A stretch of 5,089 nt of DNA from an uncultured Prevotella sp. (GTDB lineage Bacteria > Bacteroidota > Bacteroidia > Bacteroidales > Bacteroidaceae). Below, piece by piece: positions 1 to 5,063 of the stretch (positions are counted from its first letter, which is position 1; every line of letters begins with the position of its first letter). The position numbers and the translations under genes are program-made. The DNA lies in NCBI GenBank assembly GCA_900551985.1, contig URYG01000230.1, positions 1 to 5,089 on the forward strand. The letters run 5' to 3'. The notes under the pieces are model-generated. The model was not told the origin of the DNA and did no database searches. It worked only from the letters and a program-made list of their open reading frames with translations.

Positions 1-55
1 GACCCGCGACCCCAACCTTGGCAAGGTTGTGCTCTACCAACTGAGCTATTTCCGC
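1..55 (-). tRNA. tRNA-Gly (anticodon GCC), 3' part cut off by the window edge
   Basis: Read on the minus strand, the sequence folds as a glycine tRNA: acceptor 5' strand GCGGAAA, D-arm GCTC/GAGC with loop AGTTGGTA, anticodon stem CAACC/GGTTG with loop TTGCCAA (anticodon GCC at 22-20), variable loop GGGTC and T-stem 5' strand GCGGG. The first 55 nucleotides of about 73 are present; the T-loop, 3' T-stem and acceptor end lie outside the window. It would decode GGC/GGU. It has its own promoter-like site at 74-105 and is separated from the lipoprotein gene by a terminator-like hairpin. The second T-loop base, at the very edge, reads C where T (pseudouridine 55) is usual. Confidence 0.95.
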
Positions 56-73
56 GTTACTTAATTGCGAGTG

Positions 74-105
74 CAAAGGTAATGTAATTTCCCGGTTCCA
101 CCAAA
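74..105 (-). promoter_or_regulatory. Bacteroidota-type promoter for the tRNA gene
   Basis: On the minus strand, TACCTTTG (81-74) matches the Bacteroidota -7 consensus TAnnTTTG, and TTTG (105-102) matches the -33 element. The gap between them is 20 bp, within the usual range. Transcription would start near 68-70, about 13-15 nt upstream of the mature tRNA 5' end at 55, leaving a short leader for RNase P to remove. Spacing, orientation and position all agree, so this is the best supported promoter in the window. Confidence 0.75.
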
Positions 106-124
106 TGGATTTACAACTTTTAAG

Positions 125-155
125 AAAAAACACGCCGTTTTTCTTCAAAAACGTG
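125..155 (-). terminator. Putative intrinsic terminator after the lipoprotein gene
   Basis: On the minus strand a stem forms from CAC plus GTTTTT (155-147) and AAAAAC plus GTG (146 side to 131). The loop is GAAG (146-143), a 3-nt bulge GGC sits at 136-134, and six Ts follow at 130-125. The + strand reads almost the same way, with a T-run at 158-163, so it could act in both directions. It lies 53 bp beyond the lipoprotein stop codon and upstream of the tRNA promoter, where a terminator is expected. The stem is A/T-rich and bulged, so its strength is uncertain. Confidence 0.5.
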
Positions 156-207
156 CATTTTTTCTCGTAGAAACCAGATTTTAAGGGGAAATGAAGCGGG
201 AAATGAA

Positions 208-822
208 CTAATTTCCTACGGTCAACACGCTGCCGATACCTGTGTAGGTTACCCGATATTGCATCAGCATCTTGTCTTCTTTTCCCTGTCCGCCGCTTGT
301 GATGGTACCATTTTCAAGGCTATATACTCTTTTACACTTGTTGCAGATCACCGATTGTCTGTTGCCCGTCCACTCCAGCGGATAGTTGGTGCCGCCATAT
401 TGCAGGATGCAGTTCAGGCATTGTCTGTCCCATGCTACATAGCCATTGAAGTTGGATGTGCCGAGGATGAAACCATTCTTGGTAGCATCCTTCAGGTCGT
501 TTCCCGCTCCCAGATAGCTATAGTTGGCATAGTTTTCCTTGGCTGTAGAGAGAACGATGGTTTCAGTATGGTTCTTGCCATCGTTGAGGGTGGAGTAGAT
601 ATTCCAGGCGCCATTTACCTTTTTGGCACTAATCATGGTATAGGTGCCGGCTCCTTGGAGAGCAGTCTCTATGCTGCTTCCCGGATGGTAGATGGTTCGG
701 AAGATAAACTGGCATGGGTATCGGGTGCTGATGCTGTTGTCTGCATCGCAGGATGTCAGCAGCGATGAAGAAAGAATGAGGCAGATACACAAAAAGGTGA
801 AGAGCACAGCTTTTGCTGCCAT
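208..822 (-). CDS. Lipoprotein with a C-terminal four-cysteine Rieske-like domain
   Basis: With the ATG at 822 this is a 204-residue protein. Its N-terminus MAAKAVLF... is a lipoprotein signal peptide: a hydrophobic core, then lipobox LLTSC with the lipidated Cys at residue 25. It should therefore be membrane-anchored, in the inner or outer membrane. The C-terminal third has CLNC (135-138) and CNKCKRVYSLENG (160-172), followed by a strand-like segment KMLMQYRVTY. The second motif matches the Rieske pattern CxxHxxx[FY]xLxxG, with Cys in place of His. I infer a Rieske-like fold binding a metal through four cysteines; the function is unknown. The start is uncertain. ATG 822 has an SD-like AAGGTG 6 nt upstream and gives a normal signal length. 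ATG 891 or TTG 900 would add 23 or 26 residues that include a low-complexity IYNKV repeat. It lies downstream of argH on the same strand and may be partly co-transcribed. Confidence 0.8.
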   Translation of the reverse strand: MAAKAVLFTFLCICLILSSSLLTSCDADNSISTRYPCQFIFRTIYHPGSSIETALQGAGTYTMISAKKVNGAWNIYSTLNDGKNHTETIVLSTAKENYANYSYLGAGNDLKDATKNGFILGTSNFNGYVAWDRQCLNCILQYGGTNYPLEWTGNRQSVICNKCKRVYSLENGTITSGGQGKEDKMLMQYRVTYTGIGSVLTVGN

Positions 823-828
823 ACTCTT

Positions 829-864
829 CACCTTATTATATATATACACCTTATTATATATATG
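829..864 (-). repeat. 18-bp tandem duplication carrying an SD-like site in the lipoprotein leader
   Basis: The 18-bp unit at 829-846 is repeated at 847-864 with one difference in its last base. On the minus strand each copy reads a TA-rich run followed by AATAAGGTG, so the SD-like AAGGTG occurs twice, the nearer copy 6 nt before the ATG at 822. If translation began at 891 the duplication would be in frame and encode repeated IYNKV; because 18 is a multiple of 3, the reading frame alone cannot decide which start is used. A further A/T-rich stretch, 865-874, continues the low-complexity region. Confidence 0.85.
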
Positions 865-928
865 ATTATATATAGATGTTTCTTTCTTCATTGAGTTCAA
901 AAAGATTCTTATGTATTAAGAGATTCTT

Positions 929-2266
929 TTATTTCAAGAGACTCTTTTCTGCATTCTCCATACGTTCGAAGTGGAACTCAGAGAGAGTCTGCTCCATAAG
1001 TGCCTGGATCTTGTCGTTGCAGAGATTGCCGATACTTCCCTCGTGTGTATGATGGATATCCTTGTTTGGCTTGAATTCTCCAGCTTCGATTTCCAATCCC
1101 ACAGTCTTGTAAGCATCACGGAAAGGCATTCCGTTAGCGGCAAGCTGATTTACTTCCTCAACAGAGAACATCGGATCATAACGAGGTTCATCGAGGATGT
1201 GCTCGTTAACCTCCATCTTGTTGATGATGTAGGCAGCCATCTGCAGACAGTCTTTCAACTCGTCGAAAGCTGGGAGGAATACTTCCTTGATAATCTGAAG
1301 GTCACGGAAATAACCCACAGGCAGGTTGTTCATAATGAGCATAATCTGCTGTGGCAAGCTCTGGAGCTTGTTGCTCTTGGCACGAATCAGCTCGAATACG
1401 TCTGGGTTCTTCTTGTGAGGCATGATACTTGAACCGGTGGTACACTCCTTAGGCAACTTCACGAAACCGAAGTTCTGACAGTTGAACATGCAGGCGTCGA
1501 AAGCCATCTTTGCCAGGGTTCCAGCCACGCTAGCCATGGCGAAAGCTACGTTGCGCTCCATCTTTCCTCTACCCATCTGGGCATAGACTACATTATAGTC
1601 CATGCTGTCGAAACCGAGAAGTTCGGTTGTCATGGTGCGGTTCAGAGGGAAAGAGCTGCCGTAGCCTGCTGCGCTACCCAATGGGTTGCGGTTGGTCATA
1701 CGATAGGCAGCCTGAAGGAAGAGCATGTCGTCAGCAAGTCCCTCGGCATAAGCGCCAAACCAGAGTCCGAAAGATGAAGGCATAGCCACCTGCAGGTGGG
1801 TGTAGCCCGGCATCAATACGTTCTTATATTGGTTGCTCTTCTGAATCAACTCGTCGAAGAGGATCTTGACAGCATCCACAATCTCCTTCAACTCGTGACG
1901 GGTGAAGAGCTTGAGATCTACCAAAACCTGGTCATTGCGTGAGCGTCCTGAATGAATCTTTTTGCCCATATCGCCCAGTTTCTGGGTGAGCATCAATTCT
2001 ACTTGGGAATGAACATCTTCCACGCCGTCTTCGATGACAAACTCGCCTTTTTCGGCAATGGCGTAGATATTCTTCAATTCTGCGAGGAGCTGGGTAAGCT
2101 CATCCTTTTCCAAAAGTCCGATGCTTTCGAGCATGGTGATGTGTGCCATACTGCCAAGCACATCGTATTTGGCGAGATAGAGGTCGAGCTCACGGTCGCG
2201 ACCTACGGTGAATCGTTCGATTTCCTTGTTTACTTCAAAGTTCTTTTCCCAAAGTTTATGTGCCAT
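929..2266 (-). CDS. argH: Argininosuccinate lyase
   Basis: This 445-residue protein is a complete member of the fumarase/aspartase superfamily, close to the usual length for ArgH. It cleaves argininosuccinate to arginine and fumarate in the cytoplasm, the last step of arginine synthesis, and acts as a homotetramer in known members. Visible motifs are EDVHSQVE (83-90), SGRSRNDQV (106-114), PGYTHLQ (153-159, with the conserved His 157), NPLGSAAGYG (194-203), and the superfamily signature GSSIMPHKKNP (278-288) with the mobile-loop serine. The ATG at 2266 opens MAHKLWEK, a natural start, with no SD and an A/T-rich leader. It follows the SRPBCC-like gene by 13 bp, so it is probably the third gene of a pyrE operon. 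The stop is TAA at 931-929. Identification is secure. Confidence 0.97.
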   Translation of the reverse strand: MAHKLWEKNFEVNKEIERFTVGRDRELDLYLAKYDVLGSMAHITMLESIGLLEKDELTQLLAELKNIYAIAEKGEFVIEDGVEDVHSQVELMLTQKLGDMGKKIHSGRSRNDQVLVDLKLFTRHELKEIVDAVKILFDELIQKSNQYKNVLMPGYTHLQVAMPSSFGLWFGAYAEGLADDMLFLQAAYRMTNRNPLGSAAGYGSSFPLNRTMTTELLGFDSMDYNVVYAQMGRGKMERNVAFAMASVAGTLAKMAFDACMFNCQNFGFVKLPKECTTGSSIMPHKKNPDVFELIRAKSNKLQSLPQQIMLIMNNLPVGYFRDLQIIKEVFLPAFDELKDCLQMAAYIINKMEVNEHILDEPRYDPMFSVEEVNQLAANGMPFRDAYKTVGLEIEAGEFKPNKDIHHTHEGSIGNLCNDKIQALMEQTLSEFHFERMENAEKSLLK

Positions 2267-2279
2267 AATTTCTTTATTT

Positions 2280-2741
2280 TTAATCCTGGTAAGGAATCAT
2301 CGCCAGCGCATCAGCAATCTTCTCGATGCCTTCCTGCAATGGCTTCTTCACCATACCCTTGATAAACATATTGAGCTCAGCCTTGATGGTGAGTTTCATC
2401 TTGCAAGAAAATTCTCCTGTAGGGAGCAGCTGAATCCAGAAATTGAATGGGATAGGGCTGTTCTCTGTTTCAAACTTGATGGTTTTTGGAAAATCTCTGT
2501 CGATGATGCGCATCTTGAGGTCGCCCACCATAGGAGCGTTGATCGTGATGCTGTCGCTGTCGAATCTCAGGTCTTTGAGTTTCTCCATTTCCTTTCTCTT
2601 GTCCTCAGGAATCTGGTCTTTCACCTGCTCGAAGCGATCTTTGAGCACCTGCAGGTTGTTGAGGTCGCTCAAAGTATTAAAAACAGATTCCTGCTTGTGA
2701 GGAATCTGTTTGATATTACTTTCGAATGTACTTGTACTCAT
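2280..2741 (-). CDS. Small SRPBCC/polyketide-cyclase-like protein of unknown role
   Basis: The 153-residue product has no signal peptide or membrane segment and is predicted to be cytoplasmic. It begins with a START/SRPBCC-like pattern: a first strand (TFESNIKQIPHKQESVFNTLSDLNNL, about residues 5-30, described here by position rather than as one motif), a charged helical insert rich in K/E (about 32-58), a run of alternating beta-strand segments (about 59-122), and a long C-terminal amphipathic helix (about 124-148). This is the usual SRPBCC layout, which builds a hydrophobic ligand cavity. The ligand cannot be read from the sequence. It sits 17 bp after pyrE and 13 bp before argH, so all three are likely on one transcript. 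From memory, Bacteroidales genomes often keep this gene next to pyrE, which suggests a conserved housekeeping role. The fold call is an inference from pattern. Confidence 0.8.
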   Translation of the reverse strand: MSTSTFESNIKQIPHKQESVFNTLSDLNNLQVLKDRFEQVKDQIPEDKRKEMEKLKDLRFDSDSITINAPMVGDLKMRIIDRDFPKTIKFETENSPIPFNFWIQLLPTGEFSCKMKLTIKAELNMFIKGMVKKPLQEGIEKIADALAMIPYQD

Positions 2742-2758
2742 TATTGATGGGTAAAAAA

Positions 2759-3397
2759 TTACTTCTTCCAGTTAGCTGGGTCCTTGCGCCACTCGTGGAG
2801 CAACTCTACGTCTTCCTGCTTGATGTAACCAGTCTCGAGAGCCTCTTCTACCACGTGCTCGTAGTCTGTAAGAGTAACCAACTTCACGTTAGCATCAGCG
2901 AAAGCCTTCTCTGCTACAGGGAAACCGTAAGTGTAGCTAGCTACCATACCTACAATCTCGTTGCCGTTCTTGCGAAGAGCCTCTACAGCCTTGAGTGAAC
3001 TGCCGCCTGTAGAAATCAAATCCTCTACAACAACAACCTTCGCCTTAGGATCGAGCTCACCTTCGATGAGGTTCTGCATACCGTGATCCTTTGGTTTAGA
3101 ACGAACGTAAACGAAAGGCAAGTTCAATTCGTCTGCTACCAATGCACCCTGTGCGATAGCGCCAGTAGCTACACCAGCAACAGCGTCAGCCTCTGGGAAC
3201 TGCTCCAGGATGGCGTGTACGAGTTCGAGCTTCACATAGTTGCGGAGTTCTGGGAAAGAGAGGGTCTTGCGGTTGTCACAATAGAAAGGAGACTTCCAAC
3301 CAGAAGCCCAAGTGAAAGGATCGTTAGGCTGCAATTTGATAGCCTTAACCTTCAATAACTTAGATGCGAATTCTTTCTTTAACTTGTCCATAATCAT
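2759..3397 (-). CDS. pyrE: Orotate phosphoribosyltransferase
   Basis: This 212-residue enzyme joins orotate and PRPP to give orotidine 5'-phosphate, the fifth step of UMP synthesis, in the cytoplasm. The type I PRTase fold is clear. The PRPP-binding motif VVVVEDLISTGGSS is at 121-134. The catalytic flexible loop VRSKPKDHG (98-106) carries R99, K101, K103 and H105. SGWKSPFYCDNR (32-43) is the typical OPRTase N-terminal hood segment. Length is normal for the family. Two ATGs, at 3397 and 3391, lie two codons apart; neither has an SD, and the shorter form MDKLKKEF is equally plausible. A promoter-like TACCTTTG (3434-3427) ends 29 bp upstream of the first ATG, making pyrE the first gene of the pyrE-SRPBCC-argH operon. 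Confidence 0.97.
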   Translation of the reverse strand: MIMDKLKKEFASKLLKVKAIKLQPNDPFTWASGWKSPFYCDNRKTLSFPELRNYVKLELVHAILEQFPEADAVAGVATGAIAQGALVADELNLPFVYVRSKPKDHGMQNLIEGELDPKAKVVVVEDLISTGGSSLKAVEALRKNGNEIVGMVASYTYGFPVAEKAFADANVKLVTLTDYEHVVEEALETGYIKQEDVELLHEWRKDPANWKK

Positions 3398-3426
3398 ATA
3401 AGGATTAAATTATTATTATTTCTTTG

Positions 3427-3434
3427 CAAAGGTA
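3427..3434 (-). promoter_or_regulatory. Promoter -7 element for the pyrE operon
   Basis: TACCTTTG on the minus strand, followed by CA, is a perfect Bacteroidota -7 element (TAnnTTTG) and is identical to the one in front of the tRNA gene. It would place the transcript start near 3420 and leave a leader of roughly 20-25 nt before the pyrE ATG, too short for an attenuator. At the expected -33 position (about 3455-3458) the sequence reads TATG rather than TTTG, so the upstream element is imperfect. The last bases form the palindrome CTTTGCAAAG (3422-3431). Confidence 0.6.
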
Positions 3435-3516
3435 CTACAAAAAAACGAGTTATCCATATAAATAGGCATTTATTATAGATTTTTTATACCTTGTGCGCGA
3501 TATTGGCTTGCAAAGT

Positions 3517-3540
3517 GGGGGCTGGGCGGGGGCTGAAGGG
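3517..3540 (+). other. G-run block, candidate G-quadruplex
   Basis: Four G-runs on the + strand, G5 (3517-3521), G3 (3524-3526), G5 (3528-3532) and G3 (3538-3540), are separated by 2, 1 and 5 nt. This satisfies the common G3+N1-7 rule for an intramolecular quadruplex. The genes are on the minus strand, so the G-runs are on the template strand and the RNA would carry C-runs. The block lies between the comF stop and the pyrE promoter. The pattern is directly visible; folding and any effect on transcription are inferred. Confidence 0.6.
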
Positions 3541-3575
3541 AAACTTGGCTGGGAAGTTGGCGGGAATTTTGGCGC
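3540..3575 (+). repeat. Degenerate 12-bp tandem repeat after comF (three copies)
   Basis: Three consecutive 12-mers, GAAACTTGGCTG (3540-3551), GGAAGTTGGCGG (3552-3563) and GAATTTTGGCGC (3564-3575), share the pattern G-R-A-(A)-N-TTGGC-K-G. The array ends exactly where the comF stop codon begins. The adjoining G-run block also contains GGGGCTG twice, 11 bp apart, and may be a decayed continuation of the same low-complexity tract. No hairpin or terminator is evident here. Confidence 0.6.
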
Positions 3576-4304
3576 TTATTCCGCAGCCCATCCTATGGTA
3601 GCGATGCTGAATTTCATCTTGCCTGCCTTCTGCAGTTCTTCGCAGCAGGAGATGAGGGTGGCGCCTGTGGTGCAGACGTCATCTACGATAAGCAGATGCT
3701 TGCCGGCAAGATCGGTGATGGGGTGTTTGCCGTCTCTGTCGTGATAGGTATCTGATAGCTGGAATACATGATTTACGTTTTCCAGTCGCTGCCATCTGTC
3801 CTTTTGGGTTTGACTTTCGGTGAAGGTTACTCGTCGGATGGCGTCTGTGATAATGGGGAGATGGGTTCTTTCCTGTATTCCCCTGGCTATTTCATCGCTC
3901 TGATTATAGCCGCGGGTCTTCCTTCTTGACTTCGTGATGGGAATAGGGATGATGGCATCTATATCCTTGAAGAAGTCTGATTCGATACCTTTGCTGGCGA
4001 TGAGCCTTCCCAGATAATTTCCGGTATCGGGACGATGATGGTATTTCAGCTTGTAGATGATGTAGCTTGGGTTGGAGTGGCTGTGATAATAGAAGAGGGC
4101 GGCGCATTTTTCGATAGGAATGCGCCCCCAGAACATCTTAGCCATATTGTTCTCGTAGGGGTCTTCCCAGGTTGGGGTAATCGGAAGGTCCTGGAGGCAG
4201 GTGGCGCATAGCATCTCCTCTGTGCCCAGCAGTTGCTCATCGCAGATGGCACAGTAACGGGGGAAGAGAAAATCTATGATATTTCCTAATAGGCTGAGCT
4301 TCAT
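3576..4304 (-). CDS. comF: ComF-family phosphoribosyltransferase-like protein
   Basis: The 242-residue protein has the two-part ComF/ComFC architecture. An N-terminal zinc-ribbon has C18-x2-C21 and C33-x2-C36. A PRTase domain follows with RGYNQ (131-135), the TESQTQKDRWQRLENV region (162-177), and the PRPP-loop motif LLIVDDVCTTGAT (204-216). Length is typical. In Bacillus and Haemophilus, ComF proteins act in the cytoplasm during uptake of transforming single-stranded DNA; in many bacteria, including Bacteroidota, the gene is widespread without proven natural competence, so its role here is open. It lies 76 bp downstream of recX, with no recognisable promoter between them, so the two may share a transcript. 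The ATG at 4304 opens MKLSLLGNIIDFLFPRYC, the usual start for this family. It lacks an SD; a 7-bp tandem repeat begins 9 bp upstream. Confidence 0.92.
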   Translation of the reverse strand: MKLSLLGNIIDFLFPRYCAICDEQLLGTEEMLCATCLQDLPITPTWEDPYENNMAKMFWGRIPIEKCAALFYYHSHSNPSYIIYKLKYHHRPDTGNYLGRLIASKGIESDFFKDIDAIIPIPITKSRRKTRGYNQSDEIARGIQERTHLPIITDAIRRVTFTESQTQKDRWQRLENVNHVFQLSDTYHDRDGKHPITDLAGKHLLIVDDVCTTGATLISCCEELQKAGKMKFSIATIGWAAE

Positions 4305-4313
4305 ATTGTTACT

Positions 4314-4341
4314 TTGAACTTTGAATTTTGAACATTGAACT
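4314..4341 (+). repeat. 7-bp tandem repeat (four copies of TTGAAYW) upstream of comF
   Basis: TTGAACT, TTGAATT, TTGAACA and TTGAACT follow one another without spacers; on the minus strand the unit reads as AGTTCAA and variants. The array ends 9 bp before the comF ATG, so it lies in the leader of comF or in the recX-comF transcript. A related 10-bp palindrome, TTGAATTCAA, sits at 4367-4376 just after the recX stop. Arrays like this can change copy number by slippage. Confidence 0.8.
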
Positions 4342-4380
4342 TTATGATTAGCTTCTAATGTTTACTTTGAATTCAATCCT

Positions 4381-4911
4381 TTAGAAGTCGTCTTCGAAAT
4401 CAATGTCTCCCAGATCTTCTTCTTTCATTTTGTCGATGCATTTGTGAATCACATCCATACCATAGCCTCTTCCGAGGGCGAAACGGATGAGTTTCATCGA
4501 GCGTTCGTAGTCGTTTTTGGCTTTGATGGTCTTGTATTTGTTTTTTAGGAGAGGGAGGAGGGTTTCCAGATACATGTCGTCCTCGATTTCCTCGAAGATG
4601 GGGTCGGAGATTTCCTTCGGAATGTGCTTCATCCAGAGAGCCTGTTCCACTTTCCTGCGGCCCCATTTGTTGTATTTTATCTTGTCGTTGATGAAAAAGC
4701 GGGCGAATCGCTCGTCGTCGATGAATTTCTTCTGGGTCAGGAATTCCATGTTTCGGGCGATGGCATCCTCTGGGAGTTCCCACTTCTTCATCTTGTCGAG
4801 CATTTCCTGAGAGCAATGTTCGGCTTTCGTGCAGAGAGTGGTGAGCTTCAGTAGCGCCTGCTGCTCAGTCATCGGCTTTTTGGGGCGCTTGGGGTTGTTA
4901 TAATATTCCAT
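4381..4911 (-). CDS. recX: RecX-family regulatory protein
   Basis: The 176-residue product matches RecX, a small helical cytoplasmic protein that binds RecA filaments and limits RecA recombinase and coprotease activity. The most diagnostic stretch is KFIDDERFARFFINDKI (62-78) followed by WGRRKVEQAL (83-92) and the KHIPKE segment, which form the typical repeated three-helix modules. The N-terminus is basic (NPKRPKKP, 6-13) and the C-terminus strongly acidic (EEDLGDIDFEDDF). Length is within the usual range. The ATG at 4911 has no SD and an A/T-rich leader. I found no convincing TAnnTTTG promoter between it and the right edge. A GC-rich hairpin lies 19 bp upstream of the start. RecA is not in the window. 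The next gene downstream is comF, so both genes have DNA-related roles. Confidence 0.93.
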   Translation of the reverse strand: MEYYNNPKRPKKPMTEQQALLKLTTLCTKAEHCSQEMLDKMKKWELPEDAIARNMEFLTQKKFIDDERFARFFINDKIKYNKWGRRKVEQALWMKHIPKEISDPIFEEIEDDMYLETLLPLLKNKYKTIKAKNDYERSMKLIRFALGRGYGMDVIHKCIDKMKEEDLGDIDFEDDF

Positions 4912-4930
4912 AATGCATTTATGTTTTATT

Positions 4931-4951
4931 GGGGGGGATTACAAATCCCCC
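4931..4951. repeat. REP-like hairpin 1 upstream of recX
   Basis: GGGGGAT (4933-4939) pairs with ATCCCCC (4945-4951) around the 5-nt loop TACAA, giving a 7-bp stem. Its core GGATTACAAATCC is nearly the same as that of the second hairpin at 4979-4999. On the + strand TTTT follows at 4953-4956, giving a weak terminator-like look, but no + strand gene ends here. On the minus strand the hairpin falls in the recX leader, 19 bp before the start codon, and could lower translation of recX. Confidence 0.7.
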
Positions 4952-4978
4952 GGTTTTGATAAGTCGAACCTTTTTTTA

Positions 4979-4999
4979 CTGCGGATTGCAAATCCGCAG
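4979..4999. repeat. REP-like hairpin 2 upstream of recX
   Basis: CTGCGGAT (4979-4986) pairs perfectly with ATCCGCAG (4992-4999) around loop TGCAA, an 8-bp stem. The core GGATTGCAAATCC differs from hairpin 1 at one base, while the outer arms differ but remain complementary, a pattern of compensated arms that points to selection or amplification of the hairpin itself. A run of seven Ts (4971-4977) precedes it on the + strand. Such GGATT-CAAATCC hairpins look like REP-type intergenic repeats; this is an inference, since no second genomic copy can be seen here. Confidence 0.7.
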
Positions 5000-5000
5000 G

Positions 5001-5063
5001 GACGCCTGGCGGTGGACTTTCTGGAATCGTCAGGCGTTGTCTTCCGTCAGGCGTTCCGCGCCT
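5001..5063. repeat. GC-rich repeat cluster at the right edge
   Basis: CGTCAGGCGTT occurs twice as a direct repeat, at 5028-5038 and 5045-5055. ACGCCTG at 5002-5008 is the inverse of CAGGCGT in both copies, so two alternative 7-bp stems are possible, with the first or the second copy. A third local hairpin, AGGCG (5049-5053) with CGCCT (5059-5063) and loop TTCCG, overlaps the second copy. Together with the two hairpins at 4931-4999 this fills most of the gap upstream of recX. The rest, to 5089, shows no gene or recognisable site. Confidence 0.65.

Noticed and set aside
259..768. Long + strand open frame (169 codons) opposite the lipoprotein gene
   Set aside because: It lies wholly inside the minus-strand gene, has no promoter or SD, and resembles no family; the minus-strand frame has a lipobox and ordered Cys motifs.
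900..930. Possible terminator between argH and the lipoprotein gene
   Set aside because: A 10-bp stem with one central mismatch and an 11-nt loop can be drawn, but it is almost all A/T and its T-run is part of the stem, so it would be weak; I do not call it.
2208..2747. + strand open frame (179 codons) opposite the SRPBCC-like gene and argH start
   Set aside because: It spans two minus-strand genes and their spacer; its product has no recognisable domain, so it is a shadow frame.
3493..3744. + strand open frame starting near 3493
   Set aside because: It runs through the G-rich low-complexity tract and then antisense to the comF 3' end; no start signal and no family resemblance.
4942..4951. 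TTTG in the loop/stem of hairpin 1 as a -33 element for recX
   Set aside because: No TAnnTTTG lies 19-21 bp downstream on the minus strand, so there is no complete promoter.
4931..5063. CRISPR array or riboswitch
   Set aside because: The repeats are short, unequal in type and not regularly spaced with unique spacers, and no known riboswitch core is recognisable.
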